From Gammaproteobacteria bacterium (GTDB lineage Bacteria > Pseudomonadota > Gammaproteobacteria > Pseudomonadales > Halieaceae), in assembly GCA_030426545.1 (NCBI GenBank), contig JAUHYL010000015.1:1-64000 (forward strand): a DNA stretch of 64,000 bases, read 5' to 3'. The position numbers were made by a program, and so were the translations under genes. The number at the start of each line of letters is the position of its first letter. Positions within the stretch are counted from its first letter, which is position 1. Positions 18,189 through 27,278 of this stretch are shown here, piece after piece. The notes under the pieces were generated by a model that worked only from the letters and a program-made list of their open reading frames with translations, did no database searches and had not been told where the DNA came from.

Positions 18189-19085
18189 TCAACCCGGACT
18201 GAAAACGCCGGTCGACAAGTAGCGATCGCCCCGATCACAAATAATGGTGGCGATTACCGCGTTCTCAACTTCACTCGACAGCCGTAGCGCCGCCGCTACC
18301 GCGCCACCAGAAGACACGCCACAGAAGATGCCCTCCTCTGCCGCCAGGCGGCGCATGGTAACTTCCGACTCCTCCTGACCGATATCCATCACCCTGTCGA
18401 CCCGGGCGGCATCATAGATTTTGGGTAGGTAGGCCTCTGGCCAGCGCCGAATACCGGGGATGCTGGAGCCTTCAAGCGGCTGCAGGCCAACAATCTGGAT
18501 AGCCGGATTCTGTGACTTTAGGTAAGCGGAGCAGCCCATAATCGTACCCGTGGTACCCATGGAGCTCACCAGGTGAGTGATAGTGCCTTCGGTCTGGCGC
18601 CATAGCTCGGGACCTGTGCCCTCAAAATGCGCGCGCGGATTATCGGGGTTGGCGAACTGGTCGAGCACCCTGCCCTTGCCCTCGGCCTGCATGGCAAGGG
18701 CCAGATCACGGGCGCCTTCCATGCCGTCGTCCTGGGACACCTCCACCAGCTGCGCACCGTAGGCAGACATGGCCTGCTTGCGCTCGTCACTCATATGCGC
18801 CGGCATAATGAGGATAAGGCGATAACCCCGGATGGCTGCGGCCATCGCCAGAGCGATGCCGGTGTTGCCACTGGTCGCCTCGATCAGGGTATCCCCAGGG
18901 CTTATCTCGCCTCGGGCCTGCGCCTGGGCGATCATGCTGAGTGCGGGACGATCCTTCACGGAGCCGGCCGGGTTGGTGCCCTCCAGTTTCGCCAGCAGCG
19001 TATTGGAGGTGGCGCCAGGCATACGCTGCAGGCGCACCAGCGGCGTATTGCCAATGCAGGATTCTATCGTTGGATATTCGGGCAT
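18189..19085 (-). CDS. cysM: Cysteine synthase B
   Basis: PLP enzyme that makes cysteine from O-acetylserine and sulfide or thiosulfate. It opens with TIESCIGNTPLVRLQRM; the PLP lysine is in NPAGSVKDRPALSMI, the phosphate-binding loop is EATSGNTGIALAM, and CGVSSGGAVAAAL is near the end. The shorter length (298 residues) and overall pattern match CysM rather than CysK. Being next to relA is the conserved Pseudomonas-type arrangement. Confidence 0.95.
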   Translation of the reverse strand: MPEYPTIESCIGNTPLVRLQRMPGATSNTLLAKLEGTNPAGSVKDRPALSMIAQAQARGEISPGDTLIEATSGNTGIALAMAAAIRGYRLILIMPAHMSDERKQAMSAYGAQLVEVSQDDGMEGARDLALAMQAEGKGRVLDQFANPDNPRAHFEGTGPELWRQTEGTITHLVSSMGTTGTIMGCSAYLKSQNPAIQIVGLQPLEGSSIPGIRRWPEAYLPKIYDAARVDRVMDIGQEESEVTMRRLAAEEGIFCGVSSGGAVAAALRLSSEVENAVIATIICDRGDRYLSTGVFSPG

Positions 19086-19166
19086 CGCTCGTGGAAAGTA
19101 CTGCCAAGGGGTTGCAGATTATATACCGGATCACCCTGCGCAGCAGGTGCCTGTCTTGTGCTCAGA

Positions 19167-19547
19167 CTACTGCCTTGAATCAATCAGCGCGAAAGCGACG
19201 ACATAGTCCATTTCATCCGCCAGGCTGAGCTGAACCGCAGCGCCGCCTCGGGCATCAACCAGCCTCCTGGCGCCGCCACTCAATTCCACGATCGGCGCGC
19301 CCGCCGCGTTGTGGTCAATCCGAATGTCCTGCCAGCTCACATCGCGCCCAATGCCCGTGCCCAGCGCTTTGGCCAATGCTTCTTTGGCGGCGAATCGTTT
19401 GGCCAGTAGGCGGTGGCCCAACCGGGACACGCGATACTCCTCGATCTCCTGCGGCGTGAGAATACGCTTCACGAACCGCTCCCCCTGGCGTTGCAGCACG
19501 GCCTGAACACGCTCAATCTGCACAATATCCGTACCGATTGAAATCAC
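19167..19547 (-). CDS. acpS: Holo-[acyl-carrier-protein] synthase
   Basis: Transfers 4'-phosphopantetheine from CoA to apo-ACP for fatty-acid synthesis. IGTDIVQIERV at the N-terminus carries the magnesium-binding Asp, and RFAAKEALAKALGTG is the family signature with the catalytic Glu. The GTG start overlaps the recO stop. In many relatives pdxJ lies between recO and acpS; here they are fused directly. Confidence 0.97.
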   Translation of the reverse strand: MISIGTDIVQIERVQAVLQRQGERFVKRILTPQEIEEYRVSRLGHRLLAKRFAAKEALAKALGTGIGRDVSWQDIRIDHNAAGAPIVELSGGARRLVDARGGAAVQLSLADEMDYVVAFALIDSRQ

Positions 19548-20335
19548 TCACTGCCTCCCGGGGACCCGTCTCTGTCATCACTCGCAGCGGCAGGGCTACG
19601 ATGCCGCATCATTGCGTCGCCGCCCGGCCTGGAACCGCGCGCACCACCCAGAAACAATTCGCGGCTGCGCAGGGGTTCACTACCGAGATGCTCTGCCAGC
19701 GCCTCGCGCAGCAAACGCTTGGCATGTGGAGCCACCGCGCCACCAAACTCCCCCACCGCCATCGCCAGAAGATCCCGACCACTATACCCCCCCTCAGCCT
19801 GCAGCGCAGGGTACAGCCCGTGGCCCGGCTCATAGCGATAGCGGGCGTCAGCTTCGACCCTTGCCCCGCTGACAGCCTCGTGCGTGAGGGAAAAGCTGTA
19901 GCCCAGTTCATCGAGCAGCAACAACTCGAAAGCACGCAGCGTTGGTGCTGCTGGCAGCGGCAATGCCAGCTGTTGCAATGCATCACCGTAGGCGGCGAAT
20001 AACCGCGGGTGTGGATCGTGACGATGCATGAGCCGCACCAACAGCTCGTTCAGGTACATACCGCTATAGAGGCGCTCACCTGCCAGGCCGTAGGGTGGCG
20101 CCGCGCTCTCGGTGGCAGTCAGCGTTTTCAGATCCGACCGGCCCGTGAAGGACACCAGTAGCGGTGAAAAGGGCTGCAACAAGGTGCCCACTGAGCCCCG
20201 CCGCGAGCGATTACGCGCGCCCCTGGCCACGACCGACACAATTCCCTTTTGCGCGACAAACAGTTCTATCAGCAGGCTGGTGTCTCGGTAGGGCCGACGG
20301 TGCAACACGTAGCCTGGTTGCAGATCAGTGCGCAG
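19544..20335 (-). CDS. recO: DNA repair protein RecO, probable CTG start
   Basis: Mediator that loads RecA at gaps with RecR; it has an N-terminal OB fold, a helical bundle and a variable zinc region. The track begins at GTG 20308 (MLHRRPYRDTS), which cuts off the first OB strand. Reading upstream in frame gives RTDLQPGYVLHRRPYR, the usual RecO opening, starting from CTG at 20335 exactly six bases after AGGAGG. No ATG, GTG or TTG occupies that position, so a rare CTG start is the best explanation. The length becomes 263 residues, normal for the family. Its stop overlaps acpS, and era lies 23 nt upstream. Confidence 0.9.
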   Translation of the reverse strand: MRTDLQPGYVLHRRPYRDTSLLIELFVAQKGIVSVVARGARNRSRRGSVGTLLQPFSPLLVSFTGRSDLKTLTATESAAPPYGLAGERLYSGMYLNELLVRLMHRHDPHPRLFAAYGDALQQLALPLPAAPTLRAFELLLLDELGYSFSLTHEAVSGARVEADARYRYEPGHGLYPALQAEGGYSGRDLLAMAVGEFGGAVAPHAKRLLREALAEHLGSEPLRSRELFLGGARGSRPGGDAMMRHRSPAAASDDRDGSPGGSE

Positions 20336-20341
20336 GGGACA

Positions 20342-20347
20342 CCTCCT
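20342..20347 (-). promoter_or_regulatory. Strong Shine-Dalgarno that sets the recO CTG start
   Basis: AGGAGG on the minus strand, a full match to the anti-Shine-Dalgarno core, lies six bases before CTG 20335 and 33 bases before the track's GTG at 20308. The spacing decides for the CTG. Confidence 0.75.
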
Positions 20348-20358
20348 GCCGGGCGCCG

Positions 20359-21276
20359 TTAGCGATCATCGTAACCCAGGCTGCGCAGGGCACGTTCATC
20401 GTCGGACCAGCCGGACCTGACCTTTACCCACAGTCGCAGCATTACCTTGGCATCAAACAGCGACTCCATATCCTGGCGTGCCTCGGTGCCGATCGAGCGC
20501 AGGCGTGCACCCTTGTCACCAATAAGAATCTTCTTCTGGCCCTTGCGCTCTACCAGTATCAGAGCCGATATGTGGAGTACGGCATCTTGCGCCGCAAACT
20601 CTTCAATTTCGACGGTGACCGCATAGGGCAATTCCTCACCCAACTGGCGCATTATCTTCTCACGCACGATTTCCGCCGCCAGAAAGCGCTGGCTGCGATC
20701 GGTAATCTGCTCTTCGGGGAAAAAGTGCTCTGCCCTGGGCAGCCGCCGAATAATCTGCCGCTCCAGCTCATCCACGTTGTGGCGTTGCAATGCTGAGACG
20801 GGCAGAATCTCCTGAAAGCCTTGCTCCCCGTCACACTGACTCGAAAGGAATTCAAGGTGCGGCAACAGAACACCCTTGTCCTCCAGCAGGTCTACCTTAT
20901 TCACCACGACAATGAATGGCAGGCCGGAACGCTTGACCTGCTGCAAAACCATTTCATCTTCGGCAGTCCAGGCTGTTCGATCGAGCACGAACAGGATGAG
21001 GTCCACATCCCGAATGGCGGCGCTGGCGGCGCGATTCATGAAGCGATTGATAGCACGCTCCTCCGCCTGGTGCAGGCCGGGCGTATCCACGTAAACAATC
21101 TGGTATGGCCCCTCGGTTTTAATGCCGAGCAACTGATGCCGGGTTGTCTGTGGCTTGCGGGAGGTAATGCTGATTTTCTGGCCCAGCAGGTAGTTGAGCA
21201 GTGTCGACTTGCCTACATTGGGCCGCCCAACGATCGCTACATAGCCGCTGAAGCTGTCGGTTTCAGCTGGCATCAT
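20359..21276 (-). CDS. era: GTPase Era
   Basis: Essential GTPase that binds the 3' end of 16S rRNA and checks 30S maturation. The G1 motif [12 protein letters not shown]3 DTPGLHQ and G4 NKVDLL are followed by a C-terminal KH domain ending in [17 protein letters not shown] start at the tandem ATGs at 21276/21273, which overlap the rnc 3' end by up to 14 bp. The track's longer ORF runs into rnc and is not supported. The rnc-era coupling is conserved and joins rRNA processing to assembly. Confidence 0.97.
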   Translation of the reverse strand: MMPAETDSFSGYVAIVGRPNVGKSTLLNYLLGQKISITSRKPQTTRHQLLGIKTEGPYQIVYVDTPGLHQAEERAINRFMNRAASAAIRDVDLILFVLDRTAWTAEDEMVLQQVKRSGLPFIVVVNKVDLLEDKGVLLPHLEFLSSQCDGEQGFQEILPVSALQRHNVDELERQIIRRLPRAEHFFPEEQITDRSQRFLAAEIVREKIMRQLGEELPYAVTVEIEEFAAQDAVLHISALILVERKGQKKILIGDKGARLRSIGTEARQDMESLFDAKVMLRLWVKVRSGWSDDERALRSLGYDDR

Positions 21277-21943
21277 CAAGCAGCCGATCGAGTGCAGTGG
21301 CAGCCGCCGCCTGCTCGGCGCGTCGCCGGCTGGAACCGCTGCCTTCGACAACCAGGGCAGGCGTCTCTATAGAGCATTGCACGAAAAACGTCTGCGCGTG
21401 ATCCTTGCCATCCACGCGTACCAGCTCGTAGTCCGGCAAAGGGTTGCTGCGGCCCTGCAGATACTCCTGCAGCCGCGTCTTGGCATCCTTATTGGAAGAT
21501 TTGGAAGAAATTTTCTCCAGCCGTGAGGCGAGCAGTGCCAGCACTTTCGCGCGGCAGTGTTCCACATCACTGTCCAGCAATATCGCACCGAACAACGCTT
21601 CAACCCCATCCGCCAGGATGGAACTGCGACGATGGCCTCCACTCTTTCGTTCCCCGGAGCCCAGGCGCATATACTCACCCAGCTCAAGCTCGCGCGCCAG
21701 ATCGGCCAGCGTTTCGCCATTGACCAGCCTGGAGCGCATTCGACTGAGCTCTCCCTCGGTGGCCCGGGGGAAGCGCTGGTAAAGATCCTCGGCGATAATG
21801 TGATTCAAAATGGAGTCGCCCAGAAACTCGAGGCGTTCATTGTTGCGACTGCCGGCGCTGCGGTGCGTCAGCGCCAGCTGCAGCAGCGCGCTATCACTAA
21901 AGGTGTGGTCCAGCGCCTTCTGCAGGCGTTTCAGGTCTGTCAT
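21263..21943 (-). CDS. rnc: Ribonuclease III
   Basis: Double-stranded RNA endonuclease for rRNA and mRNA processing. The signature [13 protein letters not shown] is near residues 36-48, and the second acidic site is in [13 protein letters not shown] double-stranded-RNA-binding domain begins at [18 protein letters not shown]. The length of 226 residues is typical. It lies 22 nt downstream of the DUF4845 gene and overlaps era. Confidence 0.97.
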   Translation of the reverse strand: MTDLKRLQKALDHTFSDSALLQLALTHRSAGSRNNERLEFLGDSILNHIIAEDLYQRFPRATEGELSRMRSRLVNGETLADLARELELGEYMRLGSGERKSGGHRRSSILADGVEALFGAILLDSDVEHCRAKVLALLASRLEKISSKSSNKDAKTRLQEYLQGRSNPLPDYELVRVDGKDHAQTFFVQCSIETPALVVEGSGSSRRRAEQAAAATALDRLLDDAS

Positions 21944-21965
21944 CTATCAGCGCGAGCACTGCCTG

Positions 21966-22379
21966 TCACTTCGGCTTTTTCGCTTGCTCGGGATCCAGCG
22001 GCTCGGCTACCCCCACCTGGTACTTGAGGTCATCGAAACGAATTATCCCGTCAAATCGCCAGAAGAGCGGCACACGCACTTCGTAACTGGCATCGATATA
22101 CATCTTGCCATCCCTGCGGTAGATCTGTACCTGGCGCGGATCCAACTCGTAAATCTGGTTGGTATTAAAAATGACAGAGATGTCCCTGCGGATATCACCA
22201 ATGCTTGATTCGGGTGTTTCCGGATCAAGCACGATGCGCTCGATAATATCGCGTATGGAGAGGGACTCGAAGTACGCTGGCGACATCTTGATGATACACA
22301 TGGCGAAAAACCCCACCATGATCAGTATCGCCAGTATGCCCAGTGCTGACATCCCCGATTGCTTGCTGCGCGTTTTCAT
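21966..22379 (-). CDS. DUF4845 membrane-anchored protein
   Basis: Small protein of unknown function with one N-terminal transmembrane helix (about residues 9-31, ALGILAILIMVGFFAMCII) and a periplasmic domain. The tail VPLFWRFDGIIRFDDLKYQV is typical of the DUF4845 family, which in many gammaproteobacteria sits exactly here, between lepB and rnc. The conserved position suggests a role linked to signal peptidase or membrane protein handling, but no activity has been established that I know of. Confidence 0.88.
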   Translation of the reverse strand: MKTRSKQSGMSALGILAILIMVGFFAMCIIKMSPAYFESLSIRDIIERIVLDPETPESSIGDIRRDISVIFNTNQIYELDPRQVQIYRRDGKMYIDASYEVRVPLFWRFDGIIRFDDLKYQVGVAEPLDPEQAKKPK

Positions 22380-22438
22380 CCCACTCCCTCCTGCAACACT
22401 CTCTATTGTTATTCGATTTTGACAAATTGTGCTGTGCG

Positions 22439-23278
22439 CTACTCTATGCGCCCGACGCGGTCAAAACTGGGCAGACTGGTGAAAGACTGCCAGTGCATCC
22501 ACACCGCGAAGGCCTTGCCTACTATATCCTTTTCCGGCACCTGACCCCAAATCCGGCTATCGCTGCTGTTGTCGCGATTATCGCCCATCATGAAATAGTG
22601 GCCGGGCTTCACGACGACCTCAAAATTGAGATTGGGTGCCAACATATCGATCTGCCTCAGGTGCTCGGCGTCGCCCAGCGTTTCACTGGCGAGGCGGTAG
22701 CGCGGCGATGCGCTGACGCCGCCGGGCAGGGGCTCAAATGCAACCGCCTCTCCATTGATGAATAACTGCTTGTTGCGGTACGCAACGCGGTCGCCTGGAA
22801 GCCCCACCACGCGCTTGATGAAATAGGTATCGTTCATGTGCGGCGGAAAGAAAACCATGACATCGCCACGCTGTGGCTCGTTCAAATCCAGCACCTTGGT
22901 ACGCAGCACAGGGAGGCGCAGGCCGTAAGTGTATTTATTTACCAGAATGTAGTCGCCGACTTCCAGGGTGGGCACCATCGACGAAGAGGGTATCTGGAAT
23001 GGCTCAACTACGAAGGAACGCAGTACAAAAACGAACAGCAGCACCGGGAAGAATGAACGGGCGTACTCGGTGATAACCGGCTCACGCGCCGATTGTGCCG
23101 CCTGCTCCGAAAAACGCTGACTGTCTGGACTGCCCTCTTCCTGCCAACGTGGAAACTCCTGCTGCAGCCCCTGTAGGGTTTTACGCCTGGAGGGCGCCAG
23201 AAACAGGGCGTCGAGCAGCCAGAGTAAACCGCTACCAAAAACGAGGAGAAAGAGAATTAGGGGGAAATCGATTGTCAC
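22439..23278 (-). CDS. lepB: Signal peptidase I
   Basis: Inner-membrane serine/lysine protease that cleaves signal peptides. Two N-terminal helices (about 4-24 and 77-95) precede the catalytic Ser in QIPSSSMVPTL and the general-base Lys in YFIKRVVGLPGDRV; GDNRDNSSDSR is box E. The length of 279 residues matches the Pseudomonas-type enzyme. It is preceded by lepA with a 24-nt gap, the conserved pair. Confidence 0.97.
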   Translation of the reverse strand: MTIDFPLILFLLVFGSGLLWLLDALFLAPSRRKTLQGLQQEFPRWQEEGSPDSQRFSEQAAQSAREPVITEYARSFFPVLLFVFVLRSFVVEPFQIPSSSMVPTLEVGDYILVNKYTYGLRLPVLRTKVLDLNEPQRGDVMVFFPPHMNDTYFIKRVVGLPGDRVAYRNKQLFINGEAVAFEPLPGGVSASPRYRLASETLGDAEHLRQIDMLAPNLNFEVVVKPGHYFMMGDNRDNSSDSRIWGQVPEKDIVGKAFAVWMHWQSFTSLPSFDRVGRIE

Positions 23279-23302
23279 GTTGTCTATTGCCCTGCTGTTT
23301 GT

Positions 23303-25102
23303 CTAGTTATCTACTTTGAGCACCGCCAGGAAGGCAGATTGGGGTATCTCTACACTTCCCACCTGCTTCATGCGCTTTTTGCCCGCCTTTTGCTTTTCCA
23401 GCAGTTTCTTTTTCCGGGTTACGTCACCGCCATAACATTTGGCGGTGACGTTCTTGCGCAACGCCTTCACCGTTTGGCGTGCAACGATCTTGCCACCCAC
23501 CGCTGCCTGGATGGCGACGTCGAACATCTGCCTGGGTATCAGCTCTTTCATTTTCTCCGTCAGCTGACGGCCGCGGTGCTGAACGTGATCCCTGTGCACA
23601 ATGGTCGCCAGCGCATCCACCCGGTCACCGTTGATCAACACATCCAGGCGCGCCAACTGCGCCGCCTGAAAATGCTCAAACGAGTAGTCCAGGGACGCGT
23701 ATCCTCGACTGACAGACTTCAGCCGATCAAAGAAATCCAGCACGACTTCCGCCATCGGGATATCGTAAACAACGGAAACCTGTGCGCCAAGGAACTGCAT
23801 ATCCTTTTGAACTCCGCGTTTCTCAACGCAGAGCGTAATTACATTGCCCAGGTATTCTTGCGGCACGAGGATATTGCAACGCGCTATGGGCTCGCGCATC
23901 TCCTCAATTTCACCCACATCGGGTAACGCTGAGGGGTTGTCGACCTGCACGACATCACCGTTGCTCTTCACCACCTCGTAGATCACCGTTGGCGCCGTGG
24001 TGATCAGATCCAGGTCGTATTCGCGCTCAAGCCGCTCCTGGATAATTTCCATGTGGAGCATGCCCAAAAACCCGCAGCGAAAGCCAAAGCCGAGCGCATC
24101 TGAGGTTTCCGGCTCGTAAAATAAGGAGGCGTCGTTGAGTGTCAGCTTGGCCAGAGCGTCGCGAAAATCCTCATAGTCGTCTGAGGAAATGGTGAATATC
24201 CCGGCATACACCTGCGGCTTGATGGTCTGAAAACCGGGCAACGCCGCCACGTCCGGCTGTGACGCATGAATCAGGGTGTCGCCCACCGGGGCGCCGTGGA
24301 TATCCTTGATGCCGGCAACCACAAAACCCACTTCACCCGCGCCGAGCTTGCCGGTCTCCACACGCTTGGGTGTAAAAATTCCCACGCTGTCGACCTGGTG
24401 TGCGCGGCCGATCGATTTGGCCACAATCTTGTCGCGTGTCTTCAGCACGCCCTGCTTTACCCTTACCAGCGAGACAACACCGAGGTAGTTGTCGAACCAG
24501 GAATCAATAATCAACGCCTGCAAGGGCGCATCCAGATCGCCTTCCGGTGGGGGTATTTCGCGCACCAGGTATTCCAGCGCGTCTTCGATACCCTGGCCCG
24601 ACTTGGCACTGACCTGACAGGCCTCTGTGGCATCGATGCCGATGATCTCCTCGATCTCCAGCTTGACGCGATCGGGATCCGCCTGCGGCAGATCCATTTT
24701 GTTGAGGATGGGCAACACCTCCAACCCCTGCTCGATCGCAGTGTAACAATTGGCAACCGACTGGGCCTCGACACCCTGTCCTGCATCGACTACCAGCAAC
24801 GCGCCTTCGCAGGCAGCCAGCGAGCGCGATACCTCGTAGGAAAAGTCGACGTGGCCGGGCGTATCTATAAAGTTCAGTTGGTAGGTGTTGCCATCGCTGG
24901 CTTTGTAGTCCAGCGTAACGCTTTGCGCCTTGATGGTGATGCCGCGCTCGCGTTCGATATCCATGGAATCGAGCACCTGCTCGTCCATCTCGCGCGCAGT
25001 CAGGCCACCACAGTGCTGGATAAAACGGTCAGCAAGCGTCGACTTGCCGTGGTCAATGTGGGCAATGATGGAAAAGTTACGGATAAATCGCAGGTCGCTC
25101 AC
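23303..25102 (-). CDS. lepA: Elongation factor 4 (LepA)
   Basis: Translational GTPase that back-translocates or remodels stalled ribosomes. The GTPase motifs [25 protein letters not shown] and [10 protein letters not shown] lie in the first domain, and the C-terminal LepA-specific domain ends with [18 protein letters not shown]. The 599-residue length and [17 protein letters not shown] start are standard. It lies between mucD upstream and lepB downstream. Confidence 0.98.
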   Translation of the reverse strand: MSDLRFIRNFSIIAHIDHGKSTLADRFIQHCGGLTAREMDEQVLDSMDIERERGITIKAQSVTLDYKASDGNTYQLNFIDTPGHVDFSYEVSRSLAACEGALLVVDAGQGVEAQSVANCYTAIEQGLEVLPILNKMDLPQADPDRVKLEIEEIIGIDATEACQVSAKSGQGIEDALEYLVREIPPPEGDLDAPLQALIIDSWFDNYLGVVSLVRVKQGVLKTRDKIVAKSIGRAHQVDSVGIFTPKRVETGKLGAGEVGFVVAGIKDIHGAPVGDTLIHASQPDVAALPGFQTIKPQVYAGIFTISSDDYEDFRDALAKLTLNDASLFYEPETSDALGFGFRCGFLGMLHMEIIQERLEREYDLDLITTAPTVIYEVVKSNGDVVQVDNPSALPDVGEIEEMREPIARCNILVPQEYLGNVITLCVEKRGVQKDMQFLGAQVSVVYDIPMAEVVLDFFDRLKSVSRGYASLDYSFEHFQAAQLARLDVLINGDRVDALATIVHRDHVQHRGRQLTEKMKELIPRQMFDVAIQAAVGGKIVARQTVKALRKNVTAKCYGGDVTRKKKLLEKQKAGKKRMKQVGSVEIPQSAFLAVLKVDN

Positions 25103-25195
25103 GGGAAGACCGGTTCTCAGGTTACGTCGCTGGTGACATCGGGAGACAGCTCAGCGCGCGGCCAGCCCAGAAGACGCGCGATTGTAACCTAATGG

Positions 25196-25229
25196 GGGAG
25201 CGATCGTCACGGAATGACGATGCGCTCCC
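25196..25229. terminator. Strong hairpin between mucD and lepA
   Basis: GGGAGCGATCGTCA pairs with TGACGATGCGCTCCC around a 5-nt loop, with one bulged base. Neither strand has a following T-run. It may be a partial terminator, an RNase processing site, or a stabiliser that separates expression of the sigma-E operon from lepA. Confidence 0.5.
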
Positions 25230-25289
25230 GACAACCCTTTCCATGGGGCAACCCGGCGCTATTTCGCTGCGCCCGGTTCGCTCGACGGA

Positions 25290-26699
25290 CTAATCTTCGA
25301 CCCGAAGGCCAATAAACATCGGGTTGCCACGGCGGATCAGCCGAACCGGCACGGAACTGCCGCTTTTCAGGGACTTCACCGCCTTGTTGAAGGCACTGCT
25401 CGATTTCACCGGTGTATCCCCGATCAGCGTGATCACATCGCCGTTCAGCACTCCGGCCTCGGCTGCCGCCGAACCCGGCAACACCTCGCGCACCACCACG
25501 CCGCCACTGATGCCGTAGCGCTCGAGGTTACCCTCCGGAACGTCCTCCACGACCAGGCCCAGTCTGCCGCCTCGATCGCCGTTGCTCGACGGTGAACTCA
25601 GGGAGTAGCTATCCTCGGCGCCCAGCCCCCCTACTTCAACGTCGATGCGCTTGCGCTTTTTATCGCGCAGAATTTCCACCTCGACCCGGGCATCCGGCGC
25701 GATGAGACCGACCACGTGCGGCAAATCGCCAGAGGTACGAATGTCGTGGCCATCAAACCGCGTGATGATGTCGCCGGCCTTGAGCCCTGCTTTATCCGCC
25801 GGGCCATCGTCGGCGAGCTGGGTTACCAGGGCACCGCGTGGCTTGTCCAGGCCAAAGGACTCCGCCAGGTTGCGATCCACATCCTGGATCGTCACGCCCA
25901 GCCAACCGCGCGTGACACGCCCCTCGGTTTTCAGTTGATCGACCACATTGCGCACCACGCTGACCGGGATGGCGAAGGACAGGCCAATAGACCCTCCGCT
26001 GCGTGTGTAGATCTGGGAATTGACTCCCACCACTTCGCCGCGCAGGTTAAACAGGGGGCCACCCGAGTTGCCCGGGTTGATGGCCACGTCAGTCTGAATG
26101 AAGGGCACGTAGTTTTCTCCGCGCTCCGTCGGCAGGCTGCGCCCCTTGGCGCTGACGATTCCCGCGGTGACGGAGTAGTCCAAACCGAAAGGAGAACCGA
26201 TAGCCAGCACCCATTCGCCCACCTCCAACTCGTCGTTGGAGGCCAACTTCAGCACAGGCAAACCCGAGGCCTCGATGCGCAGCAGCGCCAGGTCGGAGCG
26301 CGGGTCGGTACCGACGATTTCGGCGTCAAACTCGCGCCGATCGCTCATGCGCACCAGTACGCTATCCGCACCGTCCACCACGTGATTGTTGGTGACGATG
26401 TAACCGTCCCCGGAAAGGATAAAACCCGAGCCCATGCCCATACGCGGATTGCGTGAGGGCGGCCCGCCGCGAAACTCGAAAAAGCGCCGCAGGTACTCGG
26501 GAATCTCCTCGGGCACCTGTCCCTGGCCCTGGTCCACGGCGCGAGCGGTCTTCTGCTCCACGATGATTTTGACCACGGCGGGTGAACTTTCACGCACAAT
26601 CTGCTTGAAATCAGGCAGCTCCGCAGCAGAGGCCAGCAGAGGCAGTGACAGTGCGAGCATTACGGTGAACGAACGGAGAAAGCGTGCTACATCAGTCAT
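25290..26699 (-). CDS. mucD: Periplasmic serine endoprotease MucD/DegQ (Do family)
   Basis: Envelope protease and chaperone that degrades misfolded periplasmic proteins and tempers the sigma-E response. A signal peptide ends around LLASAAE. In my numbering from ATG 26699 the triad is His106 (TNNHVVDGAD), Asp136 (RSDLALLRIE) and Ser212 (GNSGGPLF), followed by two PDZ domains. The length of 469 residues is usual for MucD. The track's 571-residue ORF extends 102 residues into rseC and lacks any signal peptide, so I reject it. It is the last gene of the rpoE operon, with a 101-nt gap from rseC. Confidence 0.95.
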   Translation of the reverse strand: MTDVARFLRSFTVMLALSLPLLASAAELPDFKQIVRESSPAVVKIIVEQKTARAVDQGQGQVPEEIPEYLRRFFEFRGGPPSRNPRMGMGSGFILSGDGYIVTNNHVVDGADSVLVRMSDRREFDAEIVGTDPRSDLALLRIEASGLPVLKLASNDELEVGEWVLAIGSPFGLDYSVTAGIVSAKGRSLPTERGENYVPFIQTDVAINPGNSGGPLFNLRGEVVGVNSQIYTRSGGSIGLSFAIPVSVVRNVVDQLKTEGRVTRGWLGVTIQDVDRNLAESFGLDKPRGALVTQLADDGPADKAGLKAGDIITRFDGHDIRTSGDLPHVVGLIAPDARVEVEILRDKKRKRIDVEVGGLGAEDSYSLSSPSSNGDRGGRLGLVVEDVPEGNLERYGISGGVVVREVLPGSAAAEAGVLNGDVITLIGDTPVKSSSAFNKAVKSLKSGSSVPVRLIRRGNPMFIGLRVED

Positions 26700-26800
26700 T
26701 CTTGATATCCAATCTATTGCTTTGTCAGTTGATAAACTCGGAGAAAAACACGGTCTGAGCCTGTTGCCAGACCATCCACTTCCGGTCGCCGGGATCGACG

Positions 26801-27277
26801 CTAGATCGCCGTTGCCGCAAGCCGCGTGGAACGATTGACCGCCATCAGGCTGGGCTGGAAACCGCGATCGTCCCGGTGGGCGACGCCGTGCCAGCGCAAC
26901 AACAAAAAGCCCACGGCCAGCCCCACGGTAGCGCCCAGCGCCGCCATGGCATCCTGCCCCCCCGGAAGCAGGGCAACCGCCAGTGCGGCGCCACCGAGCA
27001 TGCACAGTAAGGGCATGAGGTACGCCAGAAACGAGCCACGCAAAACAACGTCTTCCGGGATTGCAATCACCACTTCATCATCGACCCGGCATTCTTGCGG
27101 GTCGATGTCACCGGGCAGCACCCGCACGAGATTGCGCCTGCCGGGATAGATCTGGTTTAGCAGGCCGTGGCCACAGCCCTTTTGCACCGCACAGCTGCCG
27201 CAGGTGCTCTTGCGGATGCTCTCCACCCACAGGCTGTCGGCCTCTATCGCTACGACCCGGGCTACCTCTGTCAGCAT
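26801..27277 (-). CDS. rseC: RseC/MucC family protein
   Basis: Inner-membrane modulator of sigma-E and, in E. coli, part of the SoxR-reducing system. The N-terminal soluble part has a cysteine cluster STCGSCAVQKGCGHG (residues about 24-38), likely to bind an iron-sulfur cluster, followed by two transmembrane helices around residues 83-103 and 108-127. The length of 158 residues is typical. It starts 1 nt after the mucB stop. Confidence 0.9.
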   Translation of the reverse strand: MLTEVARVVAIEADSLWVESIRKSTCGSCAVQKGCGHGLLNQIYPGRRNLVRVLPGDIDPQECRVDDEVVIAIPEDVVLRGSFLAYLMPLLCMLGGAALAVALLPGGQDAMAALGATVGLAVGFLLLRWHGVAHRDDRGFQPSLMAVNRSTRLAATAI

Positions 27278-27278
27278 G

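Noticed and set aside
26700-27005. 102-residue N-terminal extension of mucD in the ORF track
   Set aside because: It overlaps rseC in another frame and would bury the signal peptide that begins at the 26699 ATG.
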